Positions 16,965 to 26,311 of a stretch of 64,000 bases of DNA are shown here, piece by piece. The stretch's first letter is position 1. Every line of letters starts with the position of its first letter. The notes beneath the pieces were generated by a model, which had not been told where the DNA came from, searched no databases, and saw nothing but the letters and a program-made list of their open reading frames with translations. Source of the DNA: Halococcus sediminicola (GTDB taxonomy: Archaea > Halobacteriota > Halobacteria > Halobacteriales > Halococcaceae); assembly GCF_000755245.1 (NCBI RefSeq), contig NZ_BBMP01000026.1, forward strand, positions 248,001 to 312,000, written 5' to 3'. Both the position numbers and the translations under genes were made by a program.

Positions 16965-17513
16965 TCAAACGACTCGTCGCGCACGGAGCCACTCGCGCAG
17001 CGCCGCGAGACCGGGACGACCGTCGCGCAGCCATATCAGCAGCGCGAAGCCGACGAGGAAGGCTCCGGCGAGCACGAGCGAGGACGGTTCGAGGTCGGCG
17101 AAATGCGCGCCGAAGCCCCTGCTCGTGTCGTAGGGCGGTTGGTCGAGCACCGGCCAGCCGAGATAGCGCACGTAGGCGTACTCGCCGGCGAGCAGCGGCG
17201 AGAGCGCGTCGGCGAACGGGTGAGTGATGTAGCCGACGGCGAAGGCGATGGCCGGTCGCGTCCACCCGTGCCGGCGGGCATACACGTAGACCAGCGCACA
17301 GACGATGGCGGTGGTGAGCAGCGAGTGTGCGAGCGAGCGCCCGCTCGGGAGGACGTGAAAGGTCCACGCGAGCGGCTTGTCCACGAGGTCGGGAAACTGC
17401 GTCCCGACGGCGACGGCGAGCGTCGCTGCCGCCGAGGGCGGTTCGCCGTAGCGCCAGCGCGAGAGCGCGGCGTAGGCGAGATAGCCGACGGCGAGGTGTC
17501 CCCACGGCCACAT
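16965..17513 (-). CDS. YdjM/DUF457-type membrane-bound metal-dependent hydrolase
   Basis: A 182-residue membrane protein with about four helices and the family motifs: N-terminal WPWGHLAVGYLAY, PDLVDK, SLAHSLLTT and GYITHPFADALSP, which supply His and Asp metal ligands. Proteins of this family are putative membrane metalloenzymes of unknown substrate. I prefer the ATG giving MWPWGH, where homology begins; an in-frame ATG 15 nt upstream is possible. It converges on the preceding DUF7282 gene with a 4-nt gap. Confidence 0.82.
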   Translation of the reverse strand: MWPWGHLAVGYLAYAALSRWRYGEPPSAAATLAVAVGTQFPDLVDKPLAWTFHVLPSGRSLAHSLLTTAIVCALVYVYARRHGWTRPAIAFAVGYITHPFADALSPLLAGEYAYVRYLGWPVLDQPPYDTSRGFGAHFADLEPSSLVLAGAFLVGFALLIWLRDGRPGLAALREWLRARRVV

Positions 17514-17611
17514 TGGTCTCCCTATCACCGTGACCGACTTACCCGCTTCGGAGACGCACGCGCTCGCCCGGATGGTCGGAGTTTAAGCCCCCGCTCGCCC
17601 TCCGGACGGAC

Positions 17612-18622
17612 ATGACCGTCGCGCTGCTCGCCCACGAGAAGTTCCCCGAGGAGGCAAAGACCGCCGTCAGCATCCTTCGCTACGCCGACGACGAGGTGGT
17701 CGCGGTGCTCGACCGCGACCGCGCCGGCACGCGCGTTGCCGACCATCTTGGAGGAGTGCAGGACGCGCCGATCGTCGCCGGGATGGACGACGTAGAGGAC
17801 TGCGACGAACTGCTCATCGGCATCGCGCCCATCGGCGGCGGGTTCGAGGAGTCGTGGCGGCCGGATGTCCGAGCTGCACTGGAACGCGGCTGTGACGTCA
17901 CCGCTGGCCTGCACTACTTCCTCGAAGACGACGAGGAGTTCGCGGAACTCGCTGCCGAACATAACTGTGAACTCCACGACGTGCGCAAGCCGTCGCCCGA
18001 TCTGACGGTGAGCGAGGGCGTCGCCGGCGACGTCGATGCCGAGGTGATTCTGACTGTGGGCACGGACTGCTCGGTCGGGAAGATGACCGCAACGCTCGAA
18101 CTCTGCGAGGCCGCGCGCGAGCGGGGCGTGGACGCCGCGTTCATCCCGACAGGACAGACGGGCATCATGATCGAGGGCTGGGGCAACCCCATCGACCGCG
18201 TGGTGAGCGACTTCACTGCCGGGGCGGTCGAGGAGATGATCCTGGAAAAAGCTGACCACGACTATCTCTTCGTCGAGGGGCAAGGCTCGATCGTCCATCC
18301 GGCCTATTCGGCGGTGACCTGCGGCATTCTGCACGGGTCGATGCCCGACAAACTCGTGCTCTGTCACGAGGCGGGCCGCGAGGCGATTCACGGCTACGAG
18401 GACTTCTCGCTGCCGGCGCTGCCCGACTACATCGACCTCTACGAGAACCTCGCTGGCCCGGTTCACGACGCCGACGTGGTCGCTGGCGCGCTGAACACCC
18501 GCTCGCTGGAGACCGACGAGGGTGCGCGCTCGGCGGTCGATGCGTACTCGCGGACGCTCTCGGTGCCAGCGAGCGACCCGATTCGATTCGGCAACGACGA
18601 ACTGCTGGAGGCACTGCTGTGA
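17612..18622 (+). CDS. dgcN: DUF1611 / DgcN-type N-acetyltransferase
   Basis: A 336-residue DUF1611 protein with an N-terminal Rossmann-like half and a C-terminal P-loop half. A Walker A-like motif GTDCSVGKMT lies at about 149-158, followed by PTGQTGIMIEGWG and FVEGQGSIVHPAY. DUF1611 enzymes named DgcN acetylate D-glutamate, and the neighbour DgcA (enolase superfamily) racemises the product. Here the next gene is an enolase-superfamily epimerase overlapping by 4 nt (GTGA), the same pairing. Expected role: D-glutamate (or related D-amino acid) catabolism in the cytoplasm; the substrate in this archaeon is inferred. Confidence 0.8.
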   Translation: MTVALLAHEKFPEEAKTAVSILRYADDEVVAVLDRDRAGTRVADHLGGVQDAPIVAGMDDVEDCDELLIGIAPIGGGFEESWRPDVRAALERGCDVTAGLHYFLEDDEEFAELAAEHNCELHDVRKPSPDLTVSEGVAGDVDAEVILTVGTDCSVGKMTATLELCEAARERGVDAAFIPTGQTGIMIEGWGNPIDRVVSDFTAGAVEEMILEKADHDYLFVEGQGSIVHPAYSAVTCGILHGSMPDKLVLCHEAGREAIHGYEDFSLPALPDYIDLYENLAGPVHDADVVAGALNTRSLETDEGARSAVDAYSRTLSVPASDPIRFGNDELLEALL

Positions 18623-19665
18623 GCCTCGACACCGACTTCGAGCGGTTGACACTCGCCCTCGAAGACCCGTTCACCATCGCGCGCGGCACGCAGGAGACCG
18701 CCGAGAACGTCATCGTGCGCGTCTCGGACGGCGACCACGAGGGAATCGGTGCGGCCGCACCCTCCGAGCACTACGGCGAAACCTCTCGGACTGTGGAAGC
18801 CGTCCTCCCCGACCTGCTCGCGGTCGTCGAGGAAGTGGGCGACCCGCACGCGCTCGGGCGTATCGAACGACGAATGCGCGAGGCAGTTCGTGACAACCCC
18901 GCCGCGCGCACGGCGGTCTCGATCGCGCTGCACGACCTCGCCGCGAAACGTCTCGGTGTTCCTCTCTATCGCTACTGGGGTCTCGACCCCCGGAACACCC
19001 CGAAGACCTCGTTCACCATCGGTCTCGATACCATCGAACGGATGCGCGAGAAGACCGAGAGCGCGGTCGAAGCCGGTCACACGGTACTGAAGGTAAAACT
19101 CGGCACCGAGCGCGACCGCGAGATCATCGAGGCGATTCGGGCGGAAGCCCCCGACGTGCGCCTGCGCGTCGACGCCAACGAGGCGTGGACGCCCCACGAG
19201 GCACTCTCGAACATCGACGTGCTCGCCGACTTCGACGTCGAGTTCGTCGAACAGCCCGTGCCTGCCGAAAATTCACGAGGACTCGAATACGTCCACGAGC
19301 GCTCGTCGCTTCCCATCGCCGCCGACGAGTCCTGCGTGACGCTTTCGGACATCTCCCATATGGCCGAGCGCGCCGACATCGCCAACATCAAACTCATGAA
19401 GTGTGGTGGGTTGCGCGAAGCCAAACGGATGGTTCACGCGGCGCGCGCGCACGGACTCGAAGTGATGCTGGGCTGTATGATCGAGTCGAACGCCGCCATC
19501 GCGGCCGCCTGCCAGCTCGCGCCGCTACTCGATTACGCCGACCTCGACGGCTCGCTGTTGCTCGCCGACGACCCCTACGAGGGAGTGGCGATCCGAGGCG
19601 GCGACATCGACCTCGCTGGCGTCGAGGGGAGCGGTACGGGCGCACGCTCGGACGATCGCCCGTAG
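18619..19665 (+). CDS. dgcA: Enolase-superfamily dipeptide epimerase / DgcA-type racemase
   Basis: A 348-residue member of the muconate-lactonising/Ala-Glu epimerase group. It has the N-terminal capping domain, the catalytic KVK motif (TVLKVKLGTE), metal ligands in DANEAW, EQPVP and ADESC, the second catalytic lysine in KLMKCGG, and MLGCMIES near the end. The GTG start overlaps the dgcN stop. In this group the two lysines racemise the alpha carbon of an acylated amino acid. Pairing with DUF1611 favours N-acetyl-glutamate racemase over the muropeptide L-Ala-D/L-Glu epimerase role, since archaea lack murein. Confidence 0.85.
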   Translation: MSLDTDFERLTLALEDPFTIARGTQETAENVIVRVSDGDHEGIGAAAPSEHYGETSRTVEAVLPDLLAVVEEVGDPHALGRIERRMREAVRDNPAARTAVSIALHDLAAKRLGVPLYRYWGLDPRNTPKTSFTIGLDTIERMREKTESAVEAGHTVLKVKLGTERDREIIEAIRAEAPDVRLRVDANEAWTPHEALSNIDVLADFDVEFVEQPVPAENSRGLEYVHERSSLPIAADESCVTLSDISHMAERADIANIKLMKCGGLREAKRMVHAARAHGLEVMLGCMIESNAAIAAACQLAPLLDYADLDGSLLLADDPYEGVAIRGGDIDLAGVEGSGTGARSDDRP

Positions 19666-19666
19666 A

Positions 19667-19692
19667 ATTATATAAGGGCCCTCGAAAGAGGG
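19667..19692 (+). promoter_or_regulatory. Promoter and start-site inverted repeat of the Usp gene
   Basis: A strong TATA box (ATTATATAAG, 19667-19676) is followed by CCCTC-GAAA-GAGGG (19679-19692), a perfect 5-bp inverted repeat ending 3 nt before the ATG at 19696. With TATA spacing of about 27 nt the transcript is leaderless, so the repeat would act as DNA (operator) and not as an RNA hairpin. Confidence 0.55.
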
Positions 19693-19695
19693 TAT

Positions 19696-20154
19696 ATGGC
19701 ACTCGAAACCGTTCTTCTGGCGCTCGGGCCGGGTGACGCCGAGCGCACCGACAGGCTTGCCGAGGAGACCATCGACATCGCCGGGCCGTCCGAGGCCACA
19801 GTCATCCTGGGCCACGTCTTCACCGAGGCCGAGTACGAGCGCGCCATCGACAGGCTCGGTTTCGACGTCACGGCCGGCGAGGTCTCGCCGAACGAGGTGG
19901 CACACCGCCACGCGACGGTCCGCGAACTCGGCGACAGACTCGACGAGGCGGGCGTCGAGTTCGCCGTCGGCGGCGCGGTCGGCGACCACGGCGACAGCAT
20001 CATCGGACTGGCCGAGGAGTCGGGAGCCGACATGGTCATCGTCGGCGGGCGGCGGCGCTCGCCGACGGGCAAGGCCGTCTTCGGCTCCACGGCCCAGACG
20101 GTGATGCTCTCGGCACCGTGTCCGGTGACGTTCGTCCGAGCGGACACGACGTGA
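19696..20154 (+). CDS. Universal stress protein (UspA family)
   Basis: A 152-residue single Usp domain with an alpha/beta Rossmann-like fold. The C-terminal ATP-binding signature is recognisable as GGRRRSPTGKAVFGSTAQTVM (the G-2x-G-9x-G-S/T type), followed by SAPCPVTFVR. It is monocistronic with a strong TATA box and short inverted repeat directly upstream. Typical roles are stress signalling or nucleotide-dependent regulation; nothing here fixes the partner. Confidence 0.9.
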   Translation: MALETVLLALGPGDAERTDRLAEETIDIAGPSEATVILGHVFTEAEYERAIDRLGFDVTAGEVSPNEVAHRHATVRELGDRLDEAGVEFAVGGAVGDHGDSIIGLAEESGADMVIVGGRRRSPTGKAVFGSTAQTVMLSAPCPVTFVRADTT

Positions 20155-20208
20155 TGGTCCCGTCGATGCGACCGCCGGCGGGCGGTTGCCTGCGATGGTC
20201 GCCCATAG

Positions 20209-20215
20209 ATATAAG
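20209..20215 (+). promoter_or_regulatory. TATA box of the carbohydrate ABC operon
   Basis: ATATAAG lies 25-31 nt before the ATG at 20240, the spacing of a leaderless haloarchaeal transcript. It supports 20240 as the operon start. Confidence 0.6.
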
Positions 20216-20239
20216 TAAGTGTGTAGATTCCACCAAACA

Positions 20240-21682
20240 ATGATGAACGGTTCCAACACACACGGGAGTGTCTCCCGTCGAAACTTCCTGCGGGCGGCCG
20301 GCGCGTCGGGAGCGGCGGTCGCGCTCGCGGGCTGTACCGCCGGCGGCACGGAGGCCGGCCCGAACGCCGTCCGCTGGGTGACCGACTCGACGGCCGCCGA
20401 CAGCGCGGGAGCGATACGGAAGGCGCTCTGGAAGGCGGGACTGTCGAAGGACATCTACGTCGACGTCATCGCCGGTCCCTCCCAGACGGGTGCCCGCCAA
20501 TCACAGTACACTCGCTGGCTGTCGGCGGACCTTGCGGATCCGGACTTGCTGATGATGGACAGCGGCTGGGCGCTCAACTTCATCAACCGGGCGCAGGTGC
20601 TCAATCTCACCGAGAACCTCCCCCAGTCGACGGTCAAACTCATCGAGAACAAGTACTTCCAAGCGGCAGTCGAGACGGCCAGAGGCGGCGACGGCGACCT
20701 TTATGCGGTCCCCCTGTTTCCGGATTTCCCGACGATGCTCTACCGGAAGGATCTGGTGAAGAAGGCCGGTTACAACCCCGAAAAGGAGAACTGGGCGACC
20801 GAGTCGATGCGCTGGAAGAAGTTCTCGAAGGTCGTCGCCGACGCGAAGAAACAGGCGAACGTCCCCTACGGCTTCGCCTTTCAGGGAAACATCTACGAGG
20901 GCCTCTCGTGCTGTGACTTCAACGAGTTCATGACGAGTTGGGGCGGGGCGTACTTCGGTGGTCGTGACTCCCTCTTTGGACCCATCGGCAAACGCCCGGT
21001 GACGGTCGCCGAGGAGCCGGTCGTCAACGCGGTCAAGATGGTCAAGACGTTCATCTCCGGCTCGGACGCCCCGAACACGCTCGACGGCTACGAGCAGATA
21101 TCGCCGAACGCGGTGCTCAGCTGGACCGAAGACCCCTCGCTGAGCGCGTTCACGGCGGGCAACGCGGTCGCGCTGCGCAACTGGCCGTACGCGATCCCCT
21201 CGGCCGGCGAGGCGTTCGAATCGAAGGACCAACTCGGCGTGATGCCGATCCCGTACGCCACGCCACAGAAGAAATCGAAGTACAAGAACATCGGCGGTCC
21301 GACGGCCGCCCTCGGCGGCTGGCATAATGCTGTGAATCCGAACTCCGACCAGAAGGAAAAGGCGCTGCAGGTGCTCCAGACGATGACGAAACCGTCCTTC
21401 CAGCGCACGCTGGTCGAGATCACGGGCTGGCTGCCGCCCAACCGGGAGGTGTTCTCCTCGAAGAAGGTGCGACAGATTCCGTACACCGGGGACTACATCG
21501 ACCAGTTGCGGGTCGCCGGTGAGAACGCGATTCCCCGGCCCGTCACCGTCGTCTGGCCCCAGCAGGCGACCAAGATCGCCCAGCAGGTTCACGCCGGCTT
21601 CTCGGGTGCCAGTCCCCCGAAACAGGCGATGAACACGCTCAAAGACCAGCTCGTCGCCATCGAAGACTTCAACGCACAATAG
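20240..21682 (+). CDS. Carbohydrate ABC transporter substrate-binding lipoprotein
   Basis: A 480-residue extracellular solute-binding protein family 1 member. The N-terminus has a Tat motif (SRRNFLRAAG) and lipobox ALAGC, followed by a CUT1-type binding domain with DPDLLMMDSGWALNF and YAVPLFPDFPTMLYRKD. Two consecutive ATGs are possible starts; the first is best placed relative to the TATA box. It heads a five- to six-gene operon with two permeases and an ATPase. Family and layout indicate sugar or oligosaccharide import, but the ligand cannot be deduced. Confidence 0.9.
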   Translation: MMNGSNTHGSVSRRNFLRAAGASGAAVALAGCTAGGTEAGPNAVRWVTDSTAADSAGAIRKALWKAGLSKDIYVDVIAGPSQTGARQSQYTRWLSADLADPDLLMMDSGWALNFINRAQVLNLTENLPQSTVKLIENKYFQAAVETARGGDGDLYAVPLFPDFPTMLYRKDLVKKAGYNPEKENWATESMRWKKFSKVVADAKKQANVPYGFAFQGNIYEGLSCCDFNEFMTSWGGAYFGGRDSLFGPIGKRPVTVAEEPVVNAVKMVKTFISGSDAPNTLDGYEQISPNAVLSWTEDPSLSAFTAGNAVALRNWPYAIPSAGEAFESKDQLGVMPIPYATPQKKSKYKNIGGPTAALGGWHNAVNPNSDQKEKALQVLQTMTKPSFQRTLVEITGWLPPNREVFSSKKVRQIPYTGDYIDQLRVAGENAIPRPVTVVWPQQATKIAQQVHAGFSGASPPKQAMNTLKDQLVAIEDFNAQ

Positions 21683-22669
21683 ATGTCCACAGAACAATCG
21701 ACCGAAACGGGTGCACAGGGCGGTTCGGGAATCTACGCCGGCGCGGTGCGCTGGCTCGAAAACCTGAGCGAGACGGCCTTTGCCTATCTCCTCTTGATAC
21801 CCGCGATGTTGGTACTGCTGGTGATCTCGCTCTGGCCGCTCGCGAGCACCTTCGAGATGTCGCTGCACGCAGACAGTATCACGGGCGCGGCACAGCTCGG
21901 CGAGTTCGTCGGCCTCAGGAACTACGTCGCACTGCTCACCGGCCAGCTCGATACCGTCGCGCTGCCACAGCCGTTTTTCGACCCGAGCGCGCCGTTCCAG
22001 AGCGCGCTCATCGTGACTATCATCTTCACGATCGTCGCGGTCTTTTTCGAGACGCTCATCGGGTTCGGGCAGGCGCTCGTGCTCGATCAGGACTTCCGCG
22101 GCCGGCGCTGGGTTCGCGTCGCGATCATCATCCCGTGGGCGGTCCCCATCGTGATCCAGGGGATGATCTTCTTCCTCATGTTCCAGCCCGGCATCGGTTT
22201 CGGCGTCGACGTCGTCACGGCGCTCGGCGGGTCGGGAACTCCCCTCGTGAACAGCGCCGAGGCGCTGCCGATCGTCATTTTGGCCGACGTCTGGAAGACC
22301 ACCGCGTTCATGGCGCTCCTGATCCTCGCCGGCCTCCAGAGCGTCGACAGGAGTCTCTACGACGTGGCGAAGGTCGCGGGCGCGACGAAGTGGCAGCAGT
22401 TCCGGATGATCACCTTCCCGCTCATCCTGCCGACGGTGCTGGTCGCCATGCTCTTTCGGACCATCTCCTCGATGCGCATCTACGGGCTCATCGAGACGGC
22501 GAGTAGCTGTACGACCGTGCCGTCGCTGTCCTGTCTGGTCGTGACGACGTTCAGCACGCGACGGTACGGGACCGCGGCGGCGGTGGCGTTCGTGACCGCG
22601 GCCATCATCGCCGTCGTGGTGTCGATCTACATCGTCAGATACTGGCAGGGCTCCCAGGGGGTGGCCTGA
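21683..22669 (+). CDS. Carbohydrate ABC transporter permease (MalF/UgpA type)
   Basis: A 328-residue permease with six predicted helices and the EAA-type loop YDVAKVAGATKWQQFRMITFP (about 230-250) that contacts the ATPase. The ATG follows the stop of the binding-protein gene without a gap. It pairs with the next permease to form the heterodimeric membrane channel of a CUT1 importer. Confidence 0.92.
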   Translation: MSTEQSTETGAQGGSGIYAGAVRWLENLSETAFAYLLLIPAMLVLLVISLWPLASTFEMSLHADSITGAAQLGEFVGLRNYVALLTGQLDTVALPQPFFDPSAPFQSALIVTIIFTIVAVFFETLIGFGQALVLDQDFRGRRWVRVAIIIPWAVPIVIQGMIFFLMFQPGIGFGVDVVTALGGSGTPLVNSAEALPIVILADVWKTTAFMALLILAGLQSVDRSLYDVAKVAGATKWQQFRMITFPLILPTVLVAMLFRTISSMRIYGLIETASSCTTVPSLSCLVVTTFSTRRYGTAAAVAFVTAAIIAVVVSIYIVRYWQGSQGVA

Positions 22670-22670
22670 G

Positions 22671-23600
22671 ATGGCGAGCGCACAGGCCGACGAGAGCGAA
22701 ACCGAGGGTGGGCCGTTCACCCGGTGGGTAAAGGGGTCGATTCAGAACCCGGACCGAACCTACCGTGCGATGTTCTACGTGGTGACGATCTTCTTCCTCA
22801 TCACGACGCTGTTTCCGTTCTACTGGCTGCTGGTGCTCGCGCTCACGCCCGAGAGCGCCATCATCGACATGGGGTTGTTGCCGAAGGGATTCAATCCCGG
22901 CGCGTTCATCACCGTCTTCGAGCGCCTGCCCTTTCACATCTACCTGTTCAACAGCTTCGTTATCGCGCTCGGGACCACCGTATTCGTGCTCGTCCTGGCG
23001 AGTCTCGCGGGCTACGTCTTTGGCCGACTCGATTTCCCCGGCCGGGGCGTCCTGATGCTGGTGGTGCTCGCCATCTCGTATTTCCCGCCGGCGGCGTTTC
23101 TCCTGCCCCTGTTCCGGCTCTTTACGGGCAACGTCGAGATACTTGGTCTCAGCAGCCCGATGCTGTTCAACACGCCAGTGGGCATCGGACTCCCACTCAG
23201 CGCGCTGTTCATGCCGCTGTCGATATTTATCCTCACCACCTTCTACGGGCAGATCCCCGACGGACTCGAAGACGCCGCGCGCGTCGAGGGCACTACCCGA
23301 CTGGGCGCACTGTTCAGAGTGATCATCCCGCTGTCGGCACCCGGCGTGGCGACCGCGGGCGTACTCACCTTCATCAACGTCTACAACGAGTTCTTCTTTT
23401 CGTTCCTGATGACCGACGGACAGGCACAGAACTGGGCCCCGCTCGTCTGGGGCATTCTGGGCTATCAGACCCAGTACACCGCATCGTACAACCTGATGGC
23501 GGCCGCGAGCATCATCGGCGTGTTGCCGGTGGCCATCCTCGTGGTCATCGCCCAGGAACGGATCGTCAGCGGTCTCACCAGCGGCGCACTCAAGGAGTAA
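22671..23600 (+). CDS. Carbohydrate ABC transporter permease (MalG/UgpE type)
   Basis: A 309-residue permease with six helices and the EAA loop EDAARVEGTTRLGALFRVIIP. The start lies 1 nt after the previous stop. The N-terminal stretch of about 35 residues is acidic and cytoplasmic. It is the second half of the channel with the MalF-type protein encoded immediately upstream. Confidence 0.92.
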   Translation: MASAQADESETEGGPFTRWVKGSIQNPDRTYRAMFYVVTIFFLITTLFPFYWLLVLALTPESAIIDMGLLPKGFNPGAFITVFERLPFHIYLFNSFVIALGTTVFVLVLASLAGYVFGRLDFPGRGVLMLVVLAISYFPPAAFLLPLFRLFTGNVEILGLSSPMLFNTPVGIGLPLSALFMPLSIFILTTFYGQIPDGLEDAARVEGTTRLGALFRVIIPLSAPGVATAGVLTFINVYNEFFFSFLMTDGQAQNWAPLVWGILGYQTQYTASYNLMAAASIIGVLPVAILVVIAQERIVSGLTSGALKE

Positions 23601-23604
23601 GAAC

Positions 23605-24786
<1,182 letters not shown>

Positions 24787-24787
24787 T

Positions 24788-24991
24788 ATGGTTACGGACA
24801 TCGGATTGCTCTACGTCGGCGGGATGACGCTGCTGTTCGTCTTCTGGGCCTACGGACTGGTGTCGTTCGTCCTCGACGTGAAGAACAAGTTCATCCCACT
24901 GACCCGGCAGTATCTCCGTGGTCGACGGCGCGAGAAGGAGGAGGCCAAACGCGAGAGCGAGCGCGAGGAGCGCGAAGAGCAGTTGTATTGA
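24788..24991 (+). CDS. Small single-helix membrane protein in the sugar ABC operon
   Basis: A 67-residue protein starting 1 nt after the ATPase stop. It has one hydrophobic helix (about 5-28, IGLLYVGGMTLLFVFWAYGL) and a highly charged, probably coiled tail (RRREKEEAKRESEREEREEQ). Its tight linkage suggests it assists or regulates the transporter, but no known family function is claimed. Confidence 0.78.
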   Translation: MVTDIGLLYVGGMTLLFVFWAYGLVSFVLDVKNKFIPLTRQYLRGRRREKEEAKRESEREEREEQLY

Positions 24992-25042
24992 AAGATACGG
25001 AGAACGGTATTCTTACAACCGATGGTCGCTTAGCCGCTCGAT

Positions 25043-26131
25043 ATGCCCTCCTCTTCTCCGACCATCGGTATCATCGGTCTCGGAAACGTCGGCCGCTTTC
25101 ACGCCGACCGTCTCATCGACAACGGGGCCACGGTCGTCGGCAGCGACATCGACCCCGACGCCCGCACCCGCTTCGCCGAATCGTACGCGACCAGCGCGTA
25201 CGAGGACGTGGCCGATCTCTTCGCCGACGCTGACGGCGTGCTCGTCGCGACGCCGAACCGCTATCACGAGGAGTACGCCGTCGCGGCGCTCGACGCCGGA
25301 CTCGACGTGCTCCTCGAAAAACCGGTCGCCCACTCGCTCGAAAGCGCCGAGGCGATCGCCGCGGCGGCCGACGAGAGCAGCGGGTTCGTCATGACCGGGT
25401 TCAAAAACCGCTTTGCGAACCCCGTCGAGGTGCTGAAAGGGTTCCAGAACGAGGGGCGCTTCGGTACCCCACGCCACGTCGAGGCCAACTACATCCGGCG
25501 ACGCGGCATCCCCGGACGGGGATCGTGGTTCACCAGTCAATCGGCTTCGGGTGGTGGATCGCTCATCGACATCGGCGTCCACGCCATCGATCTCGCCCTC
25601 TTCTTCCTCGATTTCCCCGAAGTCGTCGAAGTGTCGGCGACGACGCGCTCGGCGTTCGGTTCGCGCGAGGACTACGCCTATCTCGAAATGCTCGGTGAGG
25701 ACCTCGGACCGTCGGATTTCGACGTCGACGACTCGGTGAGCGCGTTCATCCGGTGTGCGAACGGCGCGACGGTGAGCCTCGAAGCCGCGTGGGCGACCAA
25801 CCGCCCGACCAATCACGAGTTCCTGCTCCGGGGAACCGACGCCGGAGCGCTGTTCGACCGCAACGAGAACAGCCTCACCATCTACGAGAGCAGCACTGCC
25901 GGTGCGGACCACCTGACGGATACGACGGTGACGACGCGCCCCAACGACGCCATGCTGGCCGAACAGGCGGCGTTCCTGGAGGGTATCGAGAGCGGCACGC
26001 CCCCGGAGCGAAATACGATCGCGGAGGGGTTGACCGTCCAGCGCGTCATCGACGCCATCTATCGGTCGGCGGATGCCGAGCGCGCGGTGCGCCTCGACGG
26101 CACGCCGGACGCCACGGCTGAACTCGACTGA
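25043..26131 (+). CDS. Gfo/Idh/MocA-family oxidoreductase
   Basis: A 362-residue NAD(P)-dependent dehydrogenase. The N-terminal Rossmann domain has GIIGLGNVGRFHADRL, the EKPVAHS motif with the conserved Lys is at about 92-98, and the C-terminal alpha/beta substrate domain has GGGSLIDIGVHAIDL. The family oxidises sugars, inositols or their derivatives. It lies 51 nt after the sugar ABC operon on the same strand and probably processes the imported carbohydrate; the exact sugar is unknown. Confidence 0.88.
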   Translation: MPSSSPTIGIIGLGNVGRFHADRLIDNGATVVGSDIDPDARTRFAESYATSAYEDVADLFADADGVLVATPNRYHEEYAVAALDAGLDVLLEKPVAHSLESAEAIAAAADESSGFVMTGFKNRFANPVEVLKGFQNEGRFGTPRHVEANYIRRRGIPGRGSWFTSQSASGGGSLIDIGVHAIDLALFFLDFPEVVEVSATTRSAFGSREDYAYLEMLGEDLGPSDFDVDDSVSAFIRCANGATVSLEAAWATNRPTNHEFLLRGTDAGALFDRNENSLTIYESSTAGADHLTDTTVTTRPNDAMLAEQAAFLEGIESGTPPERNTIAEGLTVQRVIDAIYRSADAERAVRLDGTPDATAELD

Positions 26132-26311
26132 ACCGGACACGGCGACCGTTCCGTCGATCGATCTCCGGACCGTCAACCGACTCTCTACTTGCCCGGTCAC
26201 GACCTCCGAATCGAAAAATTCCACACGACTCCACGACGTGATCGTCGGTCGGCTTCGGTTGCGGTTGCGATTTCGTCGGGAAGCGATCTCTCGAACGGTG
26301 TAGTGAGGTGT

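Noticed and set aside
20501-22720. A 739-codon open frame on the minus strand across the sugar ABC genes
   Set aside because: GC-rich antisense shadow with low-complexity Arg/Asp/His sequence; the plus-strand genes are clear transporter subunits.
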